Source of the DNA: Lunularia cruciata | Taxonomy: Eukaryota > Streptophyta > Marchantiopsida > Lunulariales > Lunulariaceae | DNA length: 64,000 bases | Assembly (NCBI GenBank): GCA_948567375.1 | Contig: OX419759.1 | Location: 41,258,593 to 41,322,592 of the forward strand | Reading direction: 5' to 3' | In this document: positions 51,600 through 62,331 of the stretch, piece by piece | Position numbering within the stretch: position 1 is the stretch's first letter | Layout: the number at the start of each line of letters is the position of its first letter | The notes under the pieces: generated by a model | What the model was told of the DNA's origin: nothing | Databases searched by the model: none | Seen by the model: only the letters and a program-made list of their open reading frames with translations | Translations under genes and position numbers: made by a program

Positions 51600-52599
51600 G
51601 ACGTGTTATATCTATGTGTTAATCAATTAGATAAATTAGGAGTAGTAGGATAGAGTAGTAGCTATGGCGGCAATATCGGATGTTATCCTTGCGATGTAGT
51701 AACAAATCGAGCACCTTACTAGATTGTTGGATAAACGAGACCAACAACAATGAGAACATATAGAGAGAGTGCCAATCCGAAATGGAGAAGATCATGTTTG
51801 ATTTCCAAAACCCAAGGTGTTTGAAGGCAAGAATCTTTCGGGCACAATGGAGAATTTTGTGTTTGATTGCAAACATTACTTTGAAGCCACCAATCTTCAA
51901 GATGAATAGAAATAGATTCTCTTGGCTTCTAGCCAATTGGATGGTGTGGCAAAACTTTGGTGGTGATTCCGAGTGGAGCAAGCTAAACGAAAAATTGTTG
52001 CACCAATCTTGACATGGACAGTATTCAAGGATGCAATACTTGGTCAATTTCAAACTATAAATGCCACTTGAGCCGCACGAGATAAATTGGTAGAGTTGAA
52101 GCAGATTGGCTCTGTAAGAGGCTACATCACACAATTTCATAACATCATTATGCAAGTTCCAAATATACAAGAAGGAGAAGTTTTGGATTGATTTGTACCG
52201 GGATTGAAGTCACAACCCAAATTGGAGGTGACCATGCAAGAACCACAAAACGTAGAAGAAGCCATGCAATTGGTTGAGCACTTTGATTCTTTGGTTGTGA
52301 CAACTTGGGCTTGACCTCGATTTACACCAAGCTTACTAGTACAATACGCTTGGGTGGAAGAACTAGCACCAATGGAGATTGATGCTATCAAACGGAGGCC
52401 ACTTGGTGCAGCAAATAGAGAAAGATTGCGACAAAATGGAGGTTGTTTTTATTGTCGCCAAGTTGGACATCACATTGCTGAATGTCCACTTAGGAATTGG
52501 CGACCTCAACAAGTTGCCCTGATGGAGTTTGTGGAACCAAATGATCAGGGAAACAAAGAATCCCAGCAAGAGATTTTGAGCCGCCTACTAGGAGCTTGA
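51600..52599 (+). pseudogene. Chromovirus gag, broken
   Basis: Translated pieces show a retrotransposon capsid-like region (KLVELKQIGSVRGYITQFHN near 52.1 kb) and, in the open part 52354-52599, a CCHC zinc knuckle (CFYCRQVGHHIAEC) that would bind the element RNA. Stops at several points upstream; the frame is intact only around the zinc knuckle. Confidence 0.8.
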
Positions 52600-53294
52600 T
52601 TAGTTCCAATGGGATTGAAGGCTTGACCTATGCAAGTTTGCTTCTCTTGCAAGGTACGATATCTAATCGGGGTTGTAGGATTTTGGTTGATTCTGGAAGT
52701 TCAAAGAATTGCATGTCTATGCAAGTAGCAAAGGAATTGGGTATTCCTATCAAGCCAGTGATGATGATGGCGGATGGTAAAAAGGGTTCTACATTCTGCA
52801 CCTCACATCCTATTACCTTCAAGATTGGGAAGGAGTATTTGGAGTGTATGAGGTTTGTAGTGGCACCTCTACACTATGATATCATTTTGGGTCTACCTTG
52901 GCTTGAATGTCATAAGGTTCAATTTGATTGGACCCGATGCCAAATACACGTACAACACCAAGATAGGAATTTCCAATTAGGTTGTTTGGTACCTCTGAGG
53001 AAGACACCTAAGAATAGTCAGTCCCAAGATGGGAAGTTTTTTGAGAAGGTAGCCATAGAGCAAACCTTGAAGGAAATGGAGTCCCAAGATGGGAAGTTTG
53101 CCAAGAAGGCAACCATAGAGCAAGCTTTGAAGAGAGATGAGTCCCTGGAAGGGAAGTTGGTTAGTAAAGAAGCAATAGAGCAAGCTTTGGAGGAAGATAA
53201 GTCTGTACTTGCGGTGTGGATCAAGCAGATTGCACCAGAACAATCAAAGGAGGGCCAAGAGCCTCATCAAGCAATGGTTGATCGAATAGTTTAG
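52596..53294 (+). pseudogene. Chromovirus protease region and spacer
   Basis: Open for 232 codons. Aspartic protease motif ILVDSGSS near residue 29, with a second flap-like segment and YDIILGLPWL typical of Gypsy proteases. It is followed by a unit of about 19-20 codons (SQDGKF..K..IEQ.L) repeated four times (about 53020-53210), then a stop (TAG) before the RT region. The repeated spacer is unusual for the family. Confidence 0.75.
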
Positions 53295-54640
53295 GAGTTT
53301 GCAGACGTGTTTCCGGATGATCTGCCAAAGGGATTACCCTCTGATCAAGGTATGCCCTTCATGATCAAGTTATTGCCAGGGATTACTCCAGTGAGTAAAC
53401 CAATCTATTGGCTCTCACCAAAGAAGTTGCAGGAGTTGTGAATAACACTTACAGAGTTGTTGGAGAAGGACTTCATACAATATAGTACCTCTCCTTGGGG
53501 AGCATTGGTACTATTTGTTCCAAGGAAAGATGGAGTACTTCATTTTTGTATTGATTACCATGGGCTCAATAAGCAAACCGTGAAGAATACATATCCCTTG
53601 CCTCGGATTGATGACTTGCTTGATCAACTAAGTAGAGCATGCTACTTTTCCAAGTTGGATCTTTGCAGTGGCTATTGGGCAAATTCCTATTGATAGAGAG
53701 GATGTGCAAAGCCTTTTGTACAAGGTACGGGCATTTTGAGTAGAGAGTTCTACCTTTTGGACTCATTAATGCTCCAGTAGTCTTCATAGATCAGATGCAT
53801 CGAGTGTTGGATGGACTATTGGATTGGTCTGTGGTAGTGTTCTTGGATGATATCTTAATTTATAGTAAGATAGAGGCAGAACATGTGAATCATGTATGAG
53901 AAGTCCTAAGACTACTACGACAATGGAAATTTTACTGCAAGAAGTCAAAGTGTACCTTTTGGCAAAAGGAGGTTACCTTCTTGGGTCATAAGATCTCATT
54001 AGAAGGGATCAAGATGGAAGAAGAGAAAATCAAGGCCATTACTGATTGGCCTACCCCAAAGGATGCTACATGGATGGGCATTCAATGGATTGGCCAAGTT
54101 TTACCGATGATTCATCCATTATTATGCTCATGTGGCTGCACCATTTACTGACCTCTTGGGAAAGAACTCTAGCTTCCAGCGGACCACCAAGCATGAAGAA
54201 GCATTCTAGAAGTTAAAGCATATGGTGTCTTCAAGACCCATTCTTCAACCATATGATCCTCAACTACCTTGTGTGGTTGATTTTGATGCTTCTAACTTTG
54301 CAAGTTGGAGCCATGCTGCAATAAGAATTCCCAGACTGACTCCATCCCATTGCCTTTGGTCTCACTGACTCAATACAACTGAACAAAACTACTCTACGCA
54401 AGATCAAGAACAACTTGCAATGGTATACGCCACCAAGGTATGGAGGCATTACCTCTTGGGGAAACAAGTGATCATGCAAACTGATCACAAACCATTGTTG
54501 CAGACCTTACACTTGGAACACATGAAGAGTCAATATCATCGATGGGAGGAACACCTCCAACTATATAACATCAAACTTGAGTACAAACCAGGTCAGTTCC
54601 ATATCATCCCTGATGCTTTATCATGACGACCTAATTTGAA
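53295..54640 (+). pseudogene. Chromovirus reverse transcriptase and RNase H, broken
   Basis: RT motifs: [27 protein letters not shown] (palm aspartate), FGLINAPVVF and the active-site FLDD near 53.84 kb. A one-base insertion near 53680 and several stops break the frame. RNase H pieces follow (TDHKPLLQTL, PGQFHIIPDALS near 54.6 kb). It would copy the element RNA and remove the template in an intact relative; it is not functional here. Confidence 0.82.
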
Positions 54641-55950
54641 ATCTCTTCCTCTCATCACAGTGGCAATTTCAATAGTGTCAGTTGACTCCAAGGTCCAAAA
54701 TGAGTTTCAGTTAGCTCTACACCAAGATCACTTCTTCCAAATGGTACATGGTTGCCTTACGGCCTGCAATAAGGAGTACAACACTTTCTCCATCAAGGAG
54801 GGTCTTTTATTCCATGAAGACCGGATCTATGTTCCAGCTAAAGGTGATCTTTGACTTGTACGCCTTCAAGAAGCCCATGATTTACCCATAGCTGGTCACA
54901 TGGGTGTGGACAAGACCTTGGGTACCCTCCAACGTCAATGGTGGTGGCCCAACATGACACGAGATGTTTGAGAATTTGTCCAATTGTGTGAGATCTGGCA
55001 ACGTAACAAGGCCAACAACCAGAAGCCGAGTGGACTCCTTTAACCACTCGTTGTTCCATCCGCTTGCTAGGAGCATGTGAGCTTGGATCTCATCACATCC
55101 TTGCCAAAGATAAAACAAGGACACATTGCAATCGTGGTGTTTGTGGATAAGCTTAGTAAGAAAATCCACTTGTCACCAACCTGTGATACCATGGATGCTC
55201 CAACCTTAGCACAAATCTACTTCGGCATTGTCTTCAAGCATCATGGGATGCCACGTGTACTCATCTCCAACCGTGATCCTTGATTTACCGGGAAATTTTG
55301 GCAAGCACTGTTCCAAATACTCGGCACCAAGCTTGCTTTGTCCACGGCCTATCATCCTCAAACTGATGGCCAAACCGAACGTGCAAATCATACATTGGAG
55401 GATATGTTGCGTGCCTTTGTTAATGTCCACCATACAAATTGGGATGAATGTCTTGCAATTGCAGAATTTGCCTACAACAATTCCAAATAGGCAAGCACCG
55501 GATTTTCTCCTTTCTTTCTCAATTTTGACCAAGATCCACTTGTTCCAGATTCTCTTCTTGCTCCCCCTCCATCTCAAGTTCCTCATAATTCCACATTCTT
55601 AACCACTATATCCTAATCTCTCCAACAAGCAAAGTCTCACCTCCTTGTTACTCAGAATCGCCAAAAACAATATGCGGACCACCATCGTCGTGATCTCACT
55701 TTTGAAGTTGGTGATAAAGTCATGTTATCCTTTAGTAACCTCCCTCTCCCACTTGATACCTAAGTTTGTAAACTTGCACCTCATTGGATAGGACCCTTCG
55801 ATATCACCCAAATTGTCTCTCCTGTTGCTTATCGACTTGCCTTGCCTTGTCACATGCGTATCCATCCTATCTTTCATGTTTCCAAGTTGAAACCCTTTGT
55901 TCCTAACCCCTATTCCTTTTCCTCTTGAATCCAACCTCCCCCTCTTCCTG
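54640..55950 (+). pseudogene. Chromovirus integrase, broken
   Basis: Zinc-binding N-terminus (HMGVDKT; the last Cys pair reads CEIW, so one Cys is Trp), then the catalytic core: SLDLIT (first Asp), ISNRDP, where the second catalytic Asp is Asn, and QTDGQTERANHT, which keeps the Glu. Stops occur at about 54.97, 55.04, 55.28 and 55.49 kb. It cannot be active. Confidence 0.82.
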
Positions 55951-55959
55951 TCTCTATAA

Positions 55960-56180
55960 ATGATCATAAGGAGTACAAAGTTGATCGTATCCTTGCGCGT
56001 TGCTATATTCAACGAGGCCGTTGCCAACATAAGGAGGAGTACAAGGTCCTTTGGAAAGGATATCCCCTTCATGATGCCACATGGGAACCTCTTTCTCATC
56101 TCCAAAATGCAAAGACGGCCATCCAAGAATTTGAAGCTTCATTGGCGACGAGGATGTCACCAACTAGTGGCGGGGGAATA
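55960..56180 (+). other. Chromodomain at integrase C-terminus
   Basis: Open segment with EEYKVLWKGYPLHDATWEPL, the hallmark of a chromodomain; in chromoviruses it targets integration to marked chromatin. Unlike the rest of pol, this part has no stop. The polypurine tract GTGGCGGGGGAATA (56167-56180) follows directly and primes plus-strand DNA in working relatives. Confidence 0.88.
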
Positions 56181-56612
56181 TGTAACAATATAGAGTTTAG
56201 CAACGATGTTAGTCAGGCTTATGAAGTAGCACATAAGACAAATTAGCCTAGAATATTCCAGAAGTATCTAGGAAACTTCTTGTGAAGCTTCACAACTAGC
56301 TTAGCTTACACCTCAAGTAAATAACTTCTAGAAGGAAGTTTCTAGAAGCTTCCAACTAGCTTAGCTTGCATGCCAAGTAGGCGGCTTCTAGAAGGAAACT
56401 TCTTGAGAAGCTTCCTAGTTAACTTTGCTTGCACTCTAAGAAAGTGGCTTGAGGAAGCTTCTTGAGAAGCTTCTCAAGGGCCTTGTATGCTACCTATAAA
56501 TACTAAAGCTAAAGCTCATGCTAGGCATTTGGAGTTTTCTCACATTCAAGTGTCCCAATGTGAATTTCAATTCTCCTATTTCTCTTCTCGGTCTCAGTCT
56601 CGGTCTTTTACA
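56181..56612 (+). repeat. 3' LTR of chromovirus
   Basis: 432 bp, starting TGTAACAATA and ending TTTTACA, TATAAATA at 56495-56502. The phased block GAA-gt-TTC-ta-GAA-gc-TTC is at 56335-56352, and three more two-dyad modules lie at about 56272-56291, 56397-56412 and 56453-56473. Confidence 0.93.
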
Positions 56613-56760
56613 CTCCCGTTGTTTGTGGACTGTATGACTTGCATAGCTATGGGGGCTTAGCCCCATTTCACCTTTTTTGTCTCTCCCTTGTATGGCTTGA
56701 TGGGGTCTTTCCATCCTTTGTGTTTTCTACGCAGTCGCACTTCCTCTTTATCCTTCCCTG
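56613..56760 (+). mobile_element. RLE-type retroelement, copy 4, right part (3' tail)
   Basis: Continues the copy cut at 51007: GTTGTTTGTGGACTGTATGAC, the GGGGCTTAGCCCC dyad, then the tail hairpin (56699-56715) and CGCAGTCGC. The 5-bp duplication CTCCC at the junction shows that the chromovirus inserted into it. Confidence 0.85.
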
Positions 56761-56925
56761 GTTGAACTAGCTTCCTTTAAAATAGTTAGTCAGAGCTGAA
56801 CTTAGAAAATATGTGCCAATTTGTGATCTACACAGTCGCACTTCCTCTTTATCCTTCCCCTTTTGAAATAGCTCCTTTTATAATAGTTAGTAAGAGCTGA
56901 ACTTAGGAAATATGTGCCAATTTTT
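56732..56925 (+). repeat. Tandem duplication, about 95-bp units
   Basis: Unit 1 (56732-56826) and unit 2 (56833-56925) both run from GCAGTCGCACTTCCTCTTTA (or CAGTCG in unit 2) to AAATATGTGCCAATTT, with a few substitutions. It starts exactly at the retroelement's 3' end, so the duplication includes the tail junction. Confidence 0.85.
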
Positions 56926-57940
56926 GTCTGGTTCATTGGTCCAAGGCACCAAAATAACTCAAGATATAAATAGCTTAGTAAAGCAAATCCGAAATCGAAA
57001 ACTTAATTTATATGGCACATACCCTAATGGACAGCGGCTGCAACCGATTTTTTTCATCGAAATAATTACTAGTTGGTGGAGGTCATGGCTATGAACGTTG
57101 TATACCAGGCCTTTCAAGGATGAAAATAAAAATCGTCCGGGAGATGTACAGCTGGTTCATGCCTTATGATGCATGAAGAGGATTTTGGAGCCCTCATTAT
57201 GCCTTAGTAGCCCGACATACTATGAATATTATAAAATTTACTGCTTATCTCTTGTAGAAATATCATCTTATGTTAGGTTTCACATGTTTAAGGTGAATTT
57301 TTGAACTGCTTAATTTTGGTTGGTACAGTATTCAAATTGTAAACCCAATGCACATCGTATCCTCCTTTTTGAAAGTGACATCACAATATATGGAAGGGAA
57401 AAAAGAACGGTGATAATCCAAAGAAAAAACTGTCTAAGTTAATTCGATAAGTCTTTAAAAAATGGATGATATTATCGAATGCCTTCGATGCTACCTTTAA
57501 ATCAATTTAAATCTAAGTGAAGATACACTTAAATTTATGAAACAAATGTGGTATACGTTTCCCTTCCTCTAATAATTTCAATAATCGTCAATACCTTTGT
57601 TACTCTATCAATCTTTATGGATGGAAGTCACTCACATAACAATTGAAGAACATCAGAGATAATGATACAAAATGGATTTTGCAGGTTGGTACTACAGAAC
57701 AATTTTTATTACACCATTCTCGAATTTGTTTGAAAGCTTTGGGATTGACGTTATTACCCCAAGAATAGGAGAAGAATAACAATAACAATTCAAAGTAGCT
57801 ACAGATAACTACAGAACTTTTATATGGAAATAGTAAATAAGAGATGTAGAAATAACTACAGAATTCATACAGTAAAGAGTATTACAGAGTCCAAAACGTA
57901 AAACCTAGGAAATAAAAGTGTTTTGCTCAGAAAGGGATGT
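56926..57940. other. Intergenic AT-rich DNA, no gene
   Basis: No open frame above 60 codons with any motif. Confidence 0.5.
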
Positions 57941-59760
57941 TGGGAATCCATTTCGTAACACCCTCTCTAAATTTCATTCAATTGCTGCGAGTGACTTCCT
58001 TATGTGGAAGATTAATTGAGAGGAGAATAACAAAAGCAAATATGAAGATCAACCATATATCCTGGTTGCACCTTTCCAAAATCTATTTGTACTTCTACTG
58101 GTTTTGCTAGTGCATACAATATCTGAAAATGAGGTCAAAGGCACTCGATATTGCATCAAAATTTTAACCACTTACCGACTAATCCACATACAATTGATCA
58201 ATTTTATTTCTATCCATCATCATCTATTTCTTTTTCTCCATGGGGATCAGAAAGTCAGTCTCGAAAATAAAATTTACATGGTGTTACGTTTTGGTTTCCT
58301 TAGCTGGCTGGACACAAGAGAAAACCTAATTATAATCCTATATCGACTCCCTTCGACCTAACCTCGAAGTTCTTTGCCTAATCGCGAAAGAGGAATGGAC
58401 ACTGATTGCAGGACTTTCGGAGTGTCTGAGCGGGAATCACCATATCGTGTTATTTTTCACAAATCAAAGTGAGCAGCGACTGTTCTTGTTGTTATTGTGA
58501 TTACTCGCAATATTTTCTTTTGCGAGTGTTGGGCGTCAATTACATGACTTGAAATTTGAGATATGACAAAGGATTTTAGATTGTGTCAAGAGATGAATTC
58601 CTCTACGGAATTTAGTTTCTAAACCATAACCAAAATTTTCTTTTAATTATTGTGAATGACGGTATCTAAACATATAAATTGAGAGTAACAAAAGCAACGA
58701 TAAAGATCAACCACATATTCTAATTTCACTTTTTTAGGATTGGTTATTAATTCGCACGTGGCTTCACTAATGGGGATAGAAAGTTTGGAGGTGAGATCAA
58801 AAGTATTTGGTATTGCATCAACATTCCTATAATTTATTGGATGGTCAATTAACATTCCCGTATGGAGTCCAAAATGAAATACTATTGTAAATTATAGGAT
58901 ATTATTAAATATTAATGTAAATTACATGTAAATTGCATGACCCCTCCGAGATTGACATCACCATGGACGAAAAGAAATCGACGATGATGCGAAGGGAAAG
59001 TTCATCGAGATATTAATTTGATTATTCGATAGATCGTTAAAAATTCGTTATAACATCAAATGGCTATGATTTTATCTACAAGTTCTCTCTACCAACTTTG
59101 GAGCCAAAAAAAGTGCAAATTATGAATAAATTTCAGATAACTGAAACTAATAAACTATAAAAATAAAAAAGTGGAGTTCGAGATATTTGGTTGATCTTGG
59201 ACATTGCTTTAGTTACTGTCAAATTATTTTCCTAAATTATGACATCATTCACAACAGTTTAAAAGGTATTTCGAAGTAGTATTATAAAATAGATCTGTCT
59301 GCCTTCCTCTTTGCATCATCATCAACTTCACTTTCTCCATCTTGACGTCCCTCTCACAAGATAAAACGAACTTTACATGGTTCCCATACTTCTTGTTATC
59401 CTCTGCGATCCCCTTTCTCCACTTACATGGTGTTACGTTTTGGTTTCCGGAATAATCAGGATTTCTCTTCTCCAATATCTGTTTACAATTCACACGTGTC
59501 TTCGATTTGGGGATCGGAGATTAGATCAAAGGTATTCCATCTAGCATAATCTTTTTAGTTTAAGCGTTTGAAATGATCCAATAAACGTTGGGCAATTTTG
59601 TTGATCATGACCGATCTATTCATGAGATGATCATGACAGGAATGACAACAATTGATGTCACTTTCCAGCGGGGAAAGATATTTTGCATGGTGTTAAGTTT
59701 TGGATTCTTTATCCTTCATGTGACTGAAATGAGGTCCAGTATATAGAAAACTGCAGATTG
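57941..59760 (+). repeat. Dispersed and tandem repeat region around CATGGTGTTACGTTTTGG
   Basis: The motif CATGGTGTTACGTTTTGG occurs at 58278, 59426 and (one change) 59686, and as a reverse-strand near-copy at about 57946-57965. The preceding sequence also recurs: AGATCAACCA(C/T)ATAT near 58050 and 58710, and a GGGGAT(C/A)..GAGATCAAA.GTAT.. block near 58090, 58770 and 59510. The same motif is at 40018 beside EXORDIUM-like gene 2. This looks like a family of short repeated elements without coding sequence; no terminal repeats were found. Confidence 0.55.
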
Positions 59761-59999
59761 GGTCCGTTCCTATATGCTTAAATTGAAAAGTATGCCTAGC
59801 TGCAGTCGAGTTATACGAACTTTAGGGTACGAGACATCATGAAACATGAATAGGACACTGATTGATTTCATATCCTCTCATAACTTAACAGTCACGGTAC
59901 ATCAATCGTCACCCAATTCAGTATAAGTGGCTTCAAGCAAATCAGCCTGTGAGTGATGATGGTCCAAATCGTCTTTACAAGCTGTAATTGGAACATTCT

Positions 60000-60990
60000 A
60001 AGGCTGAGAAAAAGGCGACCGCTTAGGAAAAACGAAGGAAGGGAAGAGCCCATCAAGCTGCACAAGGGAGAGACAAAAAAGGTAACATGGGGCTAAGCCC
60101 CAATAGAGTCTATATGAGAAATCTGCCCTACCACACTTAAGATATCCGAGCTATATATGAGAAATCTGCCCTACCACACTTAAGATATCGAGCTATGCAA
60201 GTCGTACGGTCTACACACAACTTGAGCATTCGAAGAAACATCACCTAATGTGATTGCTCTCCTATGGATTACACCAGTCACTGCTCTCTATAGAGCAATG
60301 GACACATGCTGTCTAAAATATGCTACAAAGTATGATAGTGAGAGTGGTACCCCTGACGCCTAACATGATAAGCTCTCGTGCACTCCCTCACAAATGTGTC
60401 AAATGTCGTGTCCATCGCTCCATATAATTCCAAGGCTAGAGGAACAAGGAGGTGACCTCGCTACATGCCCCTATACTTGGAGACCTTGCAACCTACTGCT
60501 GCACTCGCCGCCCATCCAGGAGGATGGGCAATCATTCCATCGGAAACTATCTCTCGTGTAGGGTACGTAACCACGACATCCGCTACTATCACCTGATCAT
60601 CTCGGACCAAGTATAGGTCTACTCTAACATGTGTCGTTTGCAAAGCATACGAACGCTCCTTCCAAGTCAAGTATCCACTCTCTCGTGCCATAGCAAACAC
60701 TATGTCCCTAATGGCATCATGGGTAGCTATCCTCTATCCTCCAAAAGGACACGGTGTCATGTGGACCGCTGCTGCATCTAGTGTAGAACCATAGTCACAA
60801 GTGAGGAATGAAGATGCAGATGGGTGGACCAAACCTAGGCGAAACCTCATCGCTGTAGAGAAAATAGCTGATGCGAGTCTGAATGCCCTAATGCATGGTC
60901 GAGCTAGGATCCAAGAGCTTACACCCTTGCCAGAGCAAGAGCGAAGACGTGCTCTAGTAACCTGAGGAATGGACGAGTAGACTAACATGT
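60000..60990 (-). mobile_element. RLE-type retroelement, copy 5 (3' half)
   Basis: Minus strand: tail hairpin 60037-60053 and GTCGCC then pyrimidines at the 3' end, 3' untranslated part, endonuclease ORF (60461-60700), and a zinc-knuckle region (60734-60988, second Cys changed to Tyr). It stops abruptly at about 60988, so it is 5'-truncated before the RT. A 48-bp tandem duplication (60107-60155, 60156-60203) lies in the 3' untranslated part. Confidence 0.75.
60461..60700 (-). CDS. Endonuclease ORF fragment of retroelement copy 5
   Basis: 79 codons with ESGYLTWKERSY and HVRVDLYLVRDDQVIVADVV, close to copy 1 (1545-1720) and better preserved than copy 3. In this copy the key acidic residues of the putative PD-(D/E)xK core are present: Glu in WKER, Asp in RVDLYL and Asp in VADVV. 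Confidence 0.55.
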   Translation of the reverse strand: MFAMARESGYLTWKERSYALQTTHVRVDLYLVRDDQVIVADVVVTYPTREIVSDGMIAHPPGWAASAAVGCKVSKYRGM

Positions 60991-61012
60991 AGTCATGTTA
61001 CTCAATTGTGAG

Positions 61013-61245
61013 AATACTTAATATGGTGGTCAAATGTATTAAGTTAGTAAGTTGAAATATCTAATCATTTTTCCAATTATCCTTGTTTTGTCAATATTTT
61101 TTTCCCCTTTTTGTCAGACGTTCCCCGACAATACTTAATATGGTGGTCAAGTGTATTAAGTTAGTAAGTTGAAATATCTAATCATTTTTCCAATAATCCT
61201 TGTTTCGTCAGTTTTTTCTTTCCCCTTTTTGTCAGGCAGTCCCCG
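61013..61245 (+). repeat. Tandem duplication, 117-bp units
   Basis: Two units (61013-61129 and 61130-61245) begin AATACTTAATATGGTGGTCA and end GTCAGRCRGTCCCCG-like. The first 70 bases differ by only one or two positions, so it is recent. Confidence 0.92.
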
Positions 61246-62330
61246 GCCCTTGTTTTTTGGGACAGCATTTTCGTTTTGTGCAATTTTAATCACCATAGAG
61301 AAAACCACAAACTGAAAGCACGGTGACTGCACAGTGAGTAGATGCCTCGTTATGACCAAGCATCTCCCTCACCTTCATGTCTTAGAATTAGGTTCATACC
61401 TAGCGGAGAATCAGGTGAAGAAGTCAATGGGTTTTACAAGCGCTGCTCAGAATATCGATTTGCAGAGAATTATGACATTGGTTCCTGTGATCAAGTGTTT
61501 CTAATCAACGGAGTTACTTTCTCAGACTATCTCCATGTATATTTCAAGGTCAAAATTACAGAAATTACAGGGACTGCATTTAGGAATGCCACAATAGAGG
61601 GTTACATACGAAGCTCATGAGTTTCATCTCTTGAAATTAAAGCTTGTACCCAGGAGCACATCGAGACAATCGATATCGTAACACATTGGAACAAAGGTGT
61701 AAGATGAAATCAATCATAGTATGTACATCTCATTAACCTCTAAGTTAGAGAATTACAAATGAATCAAAAGATCTCATACACAGCTCTAAACCTGATTTAC
61801 ATTCCACATCTATCTACAGGAATGCTTGTTTGAGTACAAGGTTCATGCCGTCTTACAGTTTGATTTGGAGTGGTGTGATTTGCCCTGTACTGCCATGACA
61901 GACTAATCCACTTTCAAGTAGCAAATAACTTAAGCAGTACTGTATATCTTTCCTTGTCCCTCATCTAGGAAGCATCGTGTCCAGATCTATTTGGAATGAA
62001 TAGTATTATGTGTATATATAGGTATACGAGAACAGATGCCGTTCTGTATATTATGTGTATATATGTGTTTCTCCAATCCTGTTCTTAGACTCTCGCACAC
62101 GACCGAAACACTGCAGCCCATGTCGGATTACAAGAGCAAACATACGAGCATTTCATTATTTATGTACAAAACAGAGGACAATATTTCGTGCTCTATCACC
62201 AACTAACTACATACCTGCACATTTGGAGCTGAGCTACATTGAGTGGAATATGTTACTTAATCTTCTACTAGAGGTCGATGAGCATAACTGGACACGCTAC
62301 GTGAACACCCTTCACCGATGTGAATCAGAT
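61246..62330. other. Intergenic, EXORDIUM-like gene 4 3' flank
   Basis: Contains the unassigned ORF at 61342-61620. Otherwise I see only TATATAT-rich stretches (62000-62060) and no gene. Confidence 0.45.
61342..61620 (+). other. Unidentified small ORF (92 aa)
   Basis: ATG-initiated, beginning MPRYDQASPSPSCLRIRFIP and with a middle part of alternating hydrophobic residues (VFLINGVTFSDYLHVYFKVK). There is no signal peptide, domain or paralogue in the window. It follows a recent tandem duplication and lies 1 kb from gene 4. It could be a small gene or chance. Confidence 0.2.
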
Positions 62331-62331
62331 T

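Larger units (their letters stand above)
51008..56612 (+). mobile_element. Chromovirus-type LTR retrotransposon (Metaviridae, Gypsy), degenerate
   Basis: Complete in outline: 5' LTR 51008-51392, PBS just after it, gag, protease, RT, RNase H, integrase, chromodomain, polypurine tract and 3' LTR 56181-56612. Both ends are TG...CA, and the target duplication is CTCCC (51003-51007, 56613-56617). Order PR-RT-RH-IN plus a C-terminal chromodomain places it among the chromoviruses. Internal stops, a one-base frameshift in RT and lost integrase residues make it inactive. The two LTRs differ at nine of the first 90 aligned bases and by several indels, so the insertion is old. It sits inside retroelement copy 4. 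Confidence 0.92.

Noticed and set aside
55206..55586. 126-codon minus-strand frame and similar antisense frames between 51.6 and 56.2 kb
   Set aside because: They are antisense to recognisable gag, integrase and chromodomain sequence of the chromovirus.
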